Assembly: GCA_031002005.1 (NCBI GenBank)
Contig: CM061920.1
Span: 107,071,447-107,135,446 of the forward strand
Source of the DNA: Vandiemenella viatica
Lineage: Eukaryota; Arthropoda; Insecta; Orthoptera; Morabidae
DNA length: 64,000 bases
Direction of reading: 5' to 3'
The notes beneath the pieces are model-generated. The model was not told the DNA's origin, made no database searches, and worked only from the letters and a program-made list of their open reading frames with translations. Of this stretch, positions 34,920 to 42,866 are shown in pieces (the first letter of the stretch is position 1; each line of letters begins with the position of its first letter). A program made the translations under genes and the position numbers.

Positions 34920-35389
34920 AACTTTCAATTTAAATGAGTCTCAAATAGAAGCTGTTACATTTTTAAGCTGAGTAGAATAAAGGTCAGGTTTTTTTTCTAT
35001 AGCCAGCCCCACAAATAAGGCGTCTATTTTCGTTATTTTTCTGCTGTAGGCTTTTACATAATGTTCTCGATTTTGTATTCAAAATGAAATTTCATAAATA
35101 ACAATAAATCACCAGCAAAAACAATAAAAATAGTTGAAAACTTGGATAATAGGAATCGCTCCATTCCTAGCCGCAGCGTTTACAGACGTGTGACGTCACT
35201 CAAGCGACCACCAATCCTAGAGCGTTTTCCGTCACGTGACCAGAGGTAAGAAAAGTATAATTTTTATTTAGCTTTTTTATTAAAAATAATCCACTTTTCT
35301 TTTCAAAATTTAAAAAATTAGCTTCCTGAAGCATTAATCTATGAGAATGAGTTCAATTTATAATATTTTTTTAATATTGTCAAATAGCC
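34920..35389 (-). repeat. Right terminal inverted repeat of the 6.7-kb element
   Basis: Inverse of 28659-29130. The arms differ by many substitutions and small indels, so the element is not recent. The outermost 11 bp and the block around ACGCTGCGGCTAGGAATGGA are best kept. Confidence 0.75.
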
Positions 35390-35391
35390 TA

Positions 35392-35584
35392 TTTTCTAAG
35401 GATCTGTTTCACATCTTATAGCATCCTGACTTCTACTTATGTAGAGTCGCTCTCTGATTTATTCCCTCCTATTCCATAGTCCAAATGGCCAATCAGTCAA
35501 TGTCTCTAACATTTTTAAAATCGTCAGTAACGGAACGGTTAAAATTGTCTGAATACCTTCCCTTCACATCATTTTCTTACATAG
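35392..35584. other. Unassigned short stretch
   Basis: Might be the continuation of the LINE interrupted at 28656, but no RT motif is readable. Confidence 0.3.
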
Positions 35585-36002
35585 TGAAACGCGCTTCGCT
35601 GTTAACTTCTTTCTTTAGTCGTAATTTTCAGAACTAGAAATAATTCATATACATATTTTCAGTGAACGAAGGCTCGTTTTATAAGAACTCCGTTTTAATA
35701 ACAACGATTCCTAAAGCTAAACCAACACCCGTCATACAATCTACTGTGGTTGTTTTTTAAGACTTACTTTCCGAAAAATTGCGGGTTCATGAATTGGTAA
35801 TCTGATTTCACGAAGCGACGTCTACTTTTCAAGAAGTTTTGAATTCATCTGTTTGTTGATAATGACCAGTGAGAGGTAACAGAAAATGCAAAGCACATAT
35901 ATTTAATGTTCTCCATGGAATTTTAATCTTTTATTTAACTTTCTTAAATGGTAAATAATTGTATTAAGTTACTGCTTTCTTGGTATAAATCAGCCCCGTC
36001 GT
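35585..36002 (-). mobile_element. LTR copy 1 of a gypsy-like retrotransposon (minus orientation)
   Basis: About 415 bp, nearly identical to 45829-46246 and to the reverse complement of 38507-38914. On the minus strand it starts GGGGCTGATTTATACC and ends CGAAGCGCGTTTCA. The LTR identity rests on copies 2 and 3, which show a polypurine tract and a primer-binding site at the right places. Immediately beyond its start lies a 110-bp block (36004-36115) that also follows copy 2. Confidence 0.65.
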
Positions 36003-36261
36003 GTTTTGCTTTGCTGTTCAGCACATCACAGTGAAAATAGGAAACATAAAAGGGAAGTACATTTTAAATCCTTTTATTTGATTAAATCCCGTGAAGGTTT
36101 TGCATTTCATCAATTTAGTTTTCACGGATGTGAATAATTTCCGTTCTTTGCGTGTTGTGAATTTTATCGATGGTAAAAGAGCCTTATCGACTTCTATTCA
36201 CCGTGTTTTGAGCTACGAAGTTTGATTTTGTGTTATTATAAATATTTGAATTAAACTTATC
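36003..36261. repeat. 110-bp block shared with 38917-39028 (inverted), then leader-like sequence
   Basis: GTGTTTTGCTTTGCTGTTCA through AAATCCCGTGAAGGTTTTGC (36003-36105) is repeated in inverse at 38917-39028. Relative to the LTR the block is on opposite sides in the two places, a permuted arrangement. The remainder to 36261 has no feature. Confidence 0.7.
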
Positions 36262-37487
36262 ATGGATAAAGACATTGAAAATACTTTTCATATTATCTGT
36301 CAAGCTGATGCTACAGATAATACTAATTTACCGGATATGGCCCCACTGTCAGTATATACCATTCTTGACTCTTATCCATCAGTAATTTTGAAAAAAAACA
36401 CCTGTTTCTCGACCAGAGGATGAAAATAGGGTCCAGTTTTCACAATTTGAGGGTGATTGTTCTCCTGCAGTAGGTACCCACCAGGAACCAGAAAATAAAG
36501 ACACTCCAATAAACCCTTTGATGTTTACCTAGCCAGAACATACCGGGAAGATTTTCTTTTTTAGGTAAGGGTCCAGGGATTGGAATGACTTACCAAGGGG
36601 AATGATGAATAACCTACCGAAAACGTTAAAAGAATTTAAAGTTAAAATTTGTAGAGGGCAAATGTAGTTGAGTGTAGAATAGGGGGAAGTTGGGTGTGTA
36701 GGGAAATTGCCACCGGAGTGTGTGCTCCATTGCAATTAAATTAAATTAAATTTCTCAACAAAAACTGACTGACTTAATTTTAGCAATGCAGTTTCATTTA
36801 GATGTTCAGTTCAGTGAAACCAAAAAGATAAGTACCAGTGTAAATGATCTTAAAAGGGATTTTATGGACCATTCACGACTGATAGATTCCAAAATAAATG
36901 AAATTCAGGGTAAGATAGAAAATTATTACACACATTTTGGTGAATGTGTTACTACAGTAGAAGCAACCCTAGAAAAACATAACATAGACTCCCGAGAAGA
37001 CCTTCCTGAAGATAAACATGAAGATAATGAAGAGAACAAGATGATATATTATGATTTGGACCATTTAGCTAACATATTGCATAGAGGAATGAAGATAATA
37101 ACTAGATTAAATGCTGAATTCTTCGTTCTGGTGGAGTATGTTCTAACAGAAAAATATGTTGAAGAACATTCTATTGCAGGTTACATGGTTACAAGTATAA
37201 ATGGGGTTGAATCTTCCAACATATGTGCAGAATTGGAGGAATTTGTTGATTATTGTAAGAAGGAAGGTGATGAAATTATTGATATAAGCTATGACAAAGA
37301 TGAGGAGTGTTTTGAGAGAACAATAAGTGAACCTATTTCATATGAAGTTAAACAAAATGGTTTATTTAAGAATGATATTGACGAAGTGAACCTAAATGAC
37401 ACTATATTTAACGTAGCATGTAATGAAGTGAGCAATGTACAGAGTCTTTTTGTTATGGAAAATAATTGTAGTAATTCCATTCAATAA
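36262..37487 (+). pseudogene. Unrecognised gag-like coding region, split by a LINE fragment
   Basis: An ATG at 36262 opens MDKDIENTFHIICQADATDN, continuing to SVYTILDSYPSVILKK. A frame slip in the A run at 36390-36398 leads to VSRPEDENRVQFSQFEGDC. After the LINE insertion (36541-36757) the frame resumes as a 233-codon stretch (36786-37487). Its first part, FSETKKISTSVNDLKRDFMD and KINEIQGKIENYY, looks like a coiled coil, and the whole is acidic. I do not recognise the family. Position upstream of a polypurine tract and LTR suggests a retroelement gag; a host gene is the alternative. Further remnants downstream (SDKAKATIRLAVGEAE at about 37535-37582) appear to belong to it. Confidence 0.5.
36541..36757 (+). 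mobile_element. CR1-like LINE 3' end, 5'-truncated
   Basis: It starts in GRFSFLGK, continues with the LPRGMMNNLPKTLKEF-type C-terminus and the 3' UTR (TAGGGAAATTGCCACCGGAG), and ends in an (ATTAA)n tail. This is the same 3' end as at 963-1050. Only about 215 bp long. It interrupts the gag-like frame. Confidence 0.85.
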
Positions 37488-37850
37488 GTATTCACAAATG
37501 AAGAATGTATTGTTTCTGATAAAGATTTTAGTGGCAAAGGGAGACTATTTCTGATAAGGCAAAAGCTACCATTAGACTTGCTGTGGGTGAAGCAGAATAG
37601 AATGGTGTACCCACAAACCTACTACCTAAGGAAGGATGAAATGAAGAAGAGAAGAAATACTACTTCAAGAATCCTCTATCTATAAACAAAAAACTACAGA
37701 AGAGAAAACAGACATCAAAACCCTGCTTCAAGAAGAAAAGAAATACGGCTTTCAGAAACCATTACCTGAAGAAAAAGAAAGTAAAGTGGAAACGACATAC
37801 TGGTTCAAGAACCCACTACCTAAAAAGAAAAAAAGTTAAGTGGAAAAGTC

Positions 37851-37881
<31 letters not shown>

Positions 37882-38497
37882 GGAAAGGAAGTAAGAAGTG
37901 ATGATTTTTGAGGCAACACAGAAGTGGATATTAATGCAGCAAATATTGAAAGGAAAAGGAATATTAAAGTTATTCAAATCTTTGCAGACATGGTGTAGAA
38001 TATTTTTTTTAATATTTATTGTTGAAGAAGAGTCCTGTTACAACAAGAAAATGACTCGTATCAATTGGTTTTAGAGTATAGAATTTTCTGTTCCAGGTAC
38101 CTCATTTCCTATGGACAAATAACTTAATCTGAAACTGATTTGTTGTTACTGATACATGATTGGTGTTTTGGAAAATGGAAAAAAAATGTTTATTTATTTT
38201 GTCCTTCTGCAAGCTTAAATGCTGGCAGACTATATATACCTGTATCTTGTTTCAGGAGTACCGTGCAAAAGAAAAAAAAACTTGATGGCAGCAGAATTTA
38301 GTACCCCATAAGACACAGTCGACGTTTATGCTTGCTACAGCTTATTCATAAATTGTTACTATTATTATTATTATTATTTTTGTATTTGTAAAAAACTAAC
38401 AATGTAACACCAACACGCGAGGGACCTGTAAAATTCCAGTTTGGTTAAGAAGATAAGGTAATTCCTATTTCAATTTTTGCAAATTTCATAGAAATTA
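37488..38497 (+). other. Degraded downstream part of the gag-like unit; A tract
   Basis: Short in-frame pieces are basic and repetitive: FRNHYLKKKKVKWKR followed by GSRTHYLKRKKVKWKS, a peptide repeated twice at about 37745-37850. A 23-base A tract follows at about 37857-37879. Beyond it only stops and AT-rich sequence are seen up to the polypurine tract. No RT or protease motif was found, so if this is a retrotransposon its pol is missing. Confidence 0.4.
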
Positions 38498-38506
38498 GCG
38501 GGGGGA
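38498..38506 (+). other. Polypurine tract before LTR copy 2
   Basis: GCGGGGGGA directly precedes TGTAAAGG, the start of the LTR. This is the usual arrangement at the start of a 3' LTR in gypsy-like elements, where plus-strand DNA synthesis is primed. Confidence 0.55.
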
Positions 38507-38914
38507 TGTAAAGGGGCTGATTTATACCTAAAGGCAATAACTTTTATAAAATTATTTACCATTTAAGAAAGTTAAATGAAAGATTCCATGGAGAACATTA
38601 AATATATGTGCTTTGGATTTCCTGTTACCTCTCGCTTATTAACAGACAGATGAACTCAAAACTTCTTGAAAAGTAGACCTCGCTTCGTGAAATCAGATTA
38701 CCAATTCATGAAACTGCAATTCTTTTTCGGAAAGGAAGTTTTAAACAACAACCACAGTAGATTGTATGACGGGTGTTGGTTTGGCTTTAGGAATCGTTGT
38801 TATTAAAATGGAGTTATTATAAAACGAGCCTTCCTTCATTGAAAATTAGTCTATGAATTATTTCTAGTTCTGAAAATTACGACTAAAGAAAGAAGTAACA
38901 GTGAAGCGCGATAG
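38507..38914 (+). mobile_element. LTR copy 2 (plus orientation)
   Basis: Starts TGTAAAGGGGCTGATTTATA and ends about CAGTGAAGCGCGATAG. It is the reverse complement of copies 1 and 3 with scattered differences. The polypurine tract on its left marks it as a 3' LTR of a plus-strand element. The matching 5' LTR would be expected in plus orientation to the left, but the only copy there (35585-36002) is inverted. Confidence 0.7.
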
Positions 38915-38916
38915 AT

Positions 38917-39028
38917 TAAATGCAAAATCTTCACGGGATTTAATCAAATAAAAGGATTTAAAATGTACTTCCCTTTTATGATTCCTATTTTCACTGTGAT
39001 GTGATGAACAGCAAAGCAAAACACGACT
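38917..39028 (-). repeat. Inverted copy of the 110-bp block at 36003-36115
   Basis: GGATTTAATCAAATAAAAGG, ATGTACTTCCCTTTTATG and CAGCAAAGCAAAACAC are shared. It follows the end of LTR copy 2, whereas at 36 kb it precedes the start of LTR copy 1. Confidence 0.75.
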
Positions 39029-39238
39029 TTGCCGGCCACCAATGATGTGAAACCAAAACAGCTGTTCAGCTCATGGAGGAAGGAATATATGGAGACGAGA
39101 TGACGCGAAATCCGTGAAACCTCGTGAAAAAACTGTGCCTGCGCGGCGGACATCGTAGGAGTACCAAAACATTGGGCTGTTTGCACTGTGTCAGCTGCTG
39201 AGAATATTTCATTTTCTAATATTCTAAAGTTTTCTATA

Positions 39239-39309
39239 ATGCCAAGTTGTGATGCATATGGTTGCACAAACAGACGAGATAGGAAAACACCTGGAATATC
39301 GTTTCATAA
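39239..39309 (+). CDS. First coding exon of a THAP-domain protein (partial)
   Basis: The ATG at 39239 opens MPSCDAYGCTNRRDRKTPG and ISFHK, ending at a consensus donor GTAAGT (39310-39315). This is the N-terminus of a THAP zinc finger: Met-Pro, the first two zinc-binding cysteines (C-x4-C), the N-R pair and the S-F-H box that precedes F-P in the family. The exon phase (two bases of a lysine codon) fits the usual K-F-P continuation. I found no matching second exon before 41 kb, so the rest may be far away, displaced by the later jockey insertion, or lost. THAP domains occur in host transcription factors and in P-element-type transposases; the repeats around it make the second quite possible. 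Confidence 0.65.
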
Positions 39310-40139
39310 GTAAGTCACATTGTAATTATCGTTCTTGAAGTATCTGACAGGCAACCGCAACATTAGTGCCATTCGCTATAAATTTATTCATTGCTCTCAA
39401 TAGGATCATATTATTCTCAAATTTTTGTTGGTGTAGTGTAGACAATTAGCATATGTTACTATTTTGCACCTGAAAAGCTAGCCTTATTGTAGACAAATGT
39501 TGGAAATTTAATTTAAACGGGTCATGTTTACATCGCGACACAGTGAGTATGGTATTCTGCATGCATTACTCACGTTTAAGCTTACATTGAAATTTCACGA
39601 TGAAATTAATTGTGATAATTTGTGCTGTGTGAACTACTAAACGTGATGAAATAAACTTTGTTGACGGAAATGTAGTTCGCGATGCATTTCTTGTGTTTAG
39701 ATGTGTCTACATAGTTTGGTTTTGTAGCGGCAATATTAAAGGAAATGTTGGCAGGTTGAAATGCGGTGTATACCTGAAGAGAACAAACAATTTATTTATT
39801 ATTAGCTGTTAGCTTCTGATTTTTGAATGTACTGATTCTTCTAGCAAAATTATATAGGCCACTACCAGTACAATATCTTCTAAGTAAGCTCAGAAACTAT
39901 GAGGTTTTATGAAGTATTAATTTTTTTAAAGCTCTAAACATTGACTTATGGTTTATTTTAAATTTCAGATATGACTTGTTTCTGTTTGTAAATATGTCTA
40001 CAAGTATATTTTTAGATTTTGAAATCTTCCTTGTCAATTACTGAAATAGAATGTGAAAATATAACCTATTTGAACATCAACTAAAATTTAAGGACTGTAG
40101 AAATAAACAGTTTGTTATTAAAGTTAAAAAGAATTACCT
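39310..40139. other. AT-rich sequence after the THAP exon, possibly intron
   Basis: No second THAP exon (CSxHF or the AVPTIF box) could be read. A candidate acceptor TTTCAG at about 39966 leads to a frame without THAP similarity. Confidence 0.35.
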
Positions 40140-40640
40140 GCTCATTAAGTTACGTCCGAATTCATCATCAAATATGGATATGGCGATAGTTTTTTTTTTT
40201 GGTCCAGGCCGCATTTCAACCTAACCACGTCAGTTTTAAGGTACAATATCTCGAGAACTAAGCGAGATATCAAAAAAATTTATTCTTTACTTTCAGTTTC
40301 CCTCATCGAGTTACATAAGAATTCGTCATCAAATTGCGGCGCCACGGTTATCGTTGAATCCCCTCATAACCCAACAACCTAACTTTTGAGACAGTATATC
40401 TCGCGAACTAAGCGAAATATCGAAAAAATTTTATTCTTTATTTTCAATTTGTATCGTCGTGTTACATAAGAATCTATCACCAAATTTGACTTTGGGGACA
40501 GGTTTCTTCTGAATTTCAACCAGAAACTCCACTCTTTTGAGACAGTATATCTCGAGAACTAAGCACGATATCAAACAAATTTATTCTTCATTTTTGATGT
40601 GTCTCGTCGAGTTTACATAATAATCCATCATCAAATTGCG
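40140..40640. repeat. Tandem repeat, three-plus units of about 150-160 bp
   Basis: Units share ATATCTCGAGAACTAAGC, TTTATTCTTTA and ACATAAGAATTCGTCATCAA; the last phrase recurs near 40147, 40312, 40462 and 40612. Each unit holds the imperfect palindrome GATATCTCG...CGAGATATC. The first unit also contains GGTCCAGGCCGCATTTCAAC, the motif seen in the 6.5-8.4 kb repeats. Confidence 0.8.
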
Positions 40641-41088
40641 GTGCCACGGTTGTCTTATGATTCGCTTGAGGTTTCTGTGCATATTTCCGTGTTTCTCTGG
40701 TCAAGCAATATGGCGACCTCCCCTCCCCACTTGTCTCCACCCGGTTTCACTCCAGTATGTGGCGAAGGTCCCTTGCGTCGTCTCCATATATTCCTTCCTC
40801 CATGGTTCAACTCGTATGTGCTCTCGAAGTCTCTGCGTTGTGTTGTAATGCGTGAGATTCACATTAGTATCGTGAGATTTTTGTGAGTGTGATTATTGGT
40901 GATGACTTTTGAAAATAATTGACTACGTGTGTGCATTTTTGAGTGAATGTGTGATTGTTAAATATAGGTATTGTTTACAAAAGTGACAAGAAATCACCTG
41001 TGTGTCGAAGTTGAATAACTGATTCGCGACTGCAGGCAGCGAATTAAGCTCGGCCACCCATCAGTTAGTGCCCAGAGGGATCGCACGG

Positions 41089-42750
41089 ATGGGTGACGAG
41101 GAAAGGCCGCTCTGCACTTCAGCGCCATGCACGTCGAGTGCCTCATTGAACTCGTCTTTGCTAGCGGACGTTGTGACAAGTGCAACGAATCAGCAAATGG
41201 ATAAGGATATCGAAATGGATGAAGATGTTATGAGAGCCGCTGTGTTCAACATTCAGCGTATACATGGTGACGTGTATGCGGTGAGCAAAGATTTAAACCC
41301 AAGAAAGCGTTCCACTACTCCACCAGAGAGGACCAACAATAAACAGCCGCGCGCCGTCAACTACAGGAAGGAGGAGACGCGTAAATCTACTGGAGTCAGC
41401 CTGGCAGTGACGAAACTTGGTTCAGCCAAGAAACCAAAGAATTCCAAGGTACAAAAGAAGAAGACTATCGAAGCCGCTGACAATACTGCAGCCTCGGTCT
41501 TCGGGCGGAATGGAGTCAAAGGACGTCGTTCTCGCACCCAGAATTGGCAGCTAGACCAGGAAGGTTTCATAATGCCGAAGAAGACAGCAAAGCCCCCACC
41601 TTCATTGGACCCAGCGGCGATGGAAGTAGAAAATCGTTTCACTGCCTTGACTGTTGACGACACGCCGCGAAAGGAGATGAGATGCGACTCCATTCCACCT
41701 ATAGTAGTGGAATTCGCAGAAAACTACAAGACCCTTCATGATCGGGTGGCAGATGTCATCAAGAGTCCATTCGCTGCGAAAACCGCAGGTGGCGACAAAA
41801 TCAAATTCAGCATGACAACTACCGAAGACTTTGTGGCCGTCACTTCTCTCCTTCAACAGTGCAATATCCCGTACTACACTTTTACGACCGGAGCGGTGAA
41901 ACTGTTGAAGGTGGTGTTTCGTGGCATTCCCAGGACTCTGCCAACAGAGACATTGAAAGAAGAGCTGACAGAAATGGGCTACGAAGTGAGGTCTGTTGCT
42001 CAACTTCGTCGCCCCGGCAGTAACGATGTAATGCCGCTTTTCCTAGTAGTATTACCAGACCTGCCCTTAAATCGCACAATATTTGAGGTTGACAAGCTGT
42101 GCCACCTCAGAGTATCGACAGAGAAACTGCGATCGTCGGCTGGACCGCAGCAATGTTTCAATTGTCAGTTGTTTGGCCATGTGGCACGCCATTGCAAAAT
42201 GCGCCCGGTGTGCGTCAAGTGTGCAGGGCAACACGACGCAAAAGACTGCTACACGCAGAAGGGCCGTGACCCACCAATCTGTGGAAACTGCCACGGCAAC
42301 CACGTTGCCAGTTGGAAAGGCTGTCCAGCCTATAAGCGAGCCCGCGATCGTCAAAGAGGAGTGGTAACAGAGGCTCCTCAGAGGCATCTACAACAGCAGT
42401 CAAACCAACAACAAATGTCGGAGATCAGTGAAATATCAAAATCAACGAAACCGAATCCACAGAAATTGAAGAAAACGAAGAAGCAGAAGGGCAAGAAACT
42501 GGCATCATCCAAAGTGCAATCAGACTTATCCTTCGCTGAAGTAACCAAAGATGTGATTCATGTTTCTCCCCCCAAACAGCCACAGCACCAAGACACTTCG
42601 ACTCAGCCGGTGAAGCAAGGCCCAGTTGCAAAGTCCGAACAACCGATGGCGTTGCAGACTGTACCACCAAAGCGTCAGAAAAGACAAGGTCTACCACACC
42701 AGCATCCAGATGAAGCAGCAGAGACGAACGGGACTAGTCAATATGCTTGA
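41089..42750 (+). CDS. Jockey ORF1: gag-like RNA-binding protein with three zinc knuckles
   Basis: About 553 codons from the ATG at 41089; the frame is open 7 codons further up but has only a GTG there. The N-terminal half is lysine-rich. A middle domain (FRGIPRTLPTETLKEELTEM, LRRPGSNDVMPLFLV) matches the RNA-recognition-like part of jockey gag proteins. Three knuckles follow at residues about 355-415: CFNCQLFGHVARHC, CVKCAGQHDAKDC and CGNCHGNHVASWKGC. The protein would bind element RNA in the cytoplasm and take it to chromosomes. The overlapping frame to 42874 encodes MLENILSMMVSLLTRLDRM, which looks like the family's true C-terminus, so a one-base shift near 42700-42740 probably truncates this copy. 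The restored end would overlap ORF2's start by 8 bases. Confidence 0.9.
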   Translation: MGDEERPLCTSAPCTSSASLNSSLLADVVTSATNQQMDKDIEMDEDVMRAAVFNIQRIHGDVYAVSKDLNPRKRSTTPPERTNNKQPRAVNYRKEETRKSTGVSLAVTKLGSAKKPKNSKVQKKKTIEAADNTAASVFGRNGVKGRRSRTQNWQLDQEGFIMPKKTAKPPPSLDPAAMEVENRFTALTVDDTPRKEMRCDSIPPIVVEFAENYKTLHDRVADVIKSPFAAKTAGGDKIKFSMTTTEDFVAVTSLLQQCNIPYYTFTTGAVKLLKVVFRGIPRTLPTETLKEELTEMGYEVRSVAQLRRPGSNDVMPLFLVVLPDLPLNRTIFEVDKLCHLRVSTEKLRSSAGPQQCFNCQLFGHVARHCKMRPVCVKCAGQHDAKDCYTQKGRDPPICGNCHGNHVASWKGCPAYKRARDRQRGVVTEAPQRHLQQQSNQQQMSEISEISKSTKPNPQKLKKTKKQKGKKLASSKVQSDLSFAEVTKDVIHVSPPKQPQHQDTSTQPVKQGPVAKSEQPMALQTVPPKRQKRQGLPHQHPDEAAETNGTSQYA

Positions 42751-42866
42751 GAATATACTTAGCATGATGGTCAGCCTCCTAACGCGGCTCGATAGAATGT
42801 CTTCGGACATCACAGCTGCAGTGACGTCGGCGCTTGCCAACACCTCCATAACCCAGCAACGCAACC

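Larger units (their letters stand above)
28659..35389. mobile_element. Long-TIR DNA element (about 470-bp TIRs, TA duplication) carrying nested insertions
   Basis: The left end GGGTATTTGAC is mirrored by GTCAAATAGCC at the right end, with TA at 28657-28658 and 35390-35391. Inverted similarity continues inward for about 470 bp, through CGTCTGTAAACGCTGC (28848 and 35168 regions), CAAGTTTTCAACTATTTTT, GCCTACAGC and GCTTAAAAATGTAAC. Removing the nested hAT (30360-34512) leaves about 2.6 kb. No transposase is recognised in the remainder; one stretch near 29330-29430 could encode LQPFETAKEDFKKEI but I cannot name it. The superfamily is unknown; a TA target suggests a Tc1/mariner-like transposase in trans. 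Confidence 0.75.

Noticed and set aside
35585..38914. A single foldback transposon bounded by the inverted 410-bp repeats
   Set aside because: The repeat ends lack matching target duplications, the 110-bp block is permuted, and the polypurine tract and primer-binding site next to copies 2 and 3 fit LTRs better.
39941..40050. Candidate second exon of the THAP gene after TTTCAG at about 39966
   Set aside because: The spliced frame gives residues without the expected F-P, W or C-x2-H of a THAP domain and stops after about 26 codons.
41361..42697. Several minus-strand frames of 65-133 codons across the jockey element
   Set aside because: Antisense to well-supported ORF1/ORF2 with zinc knuckles and RT motifs.
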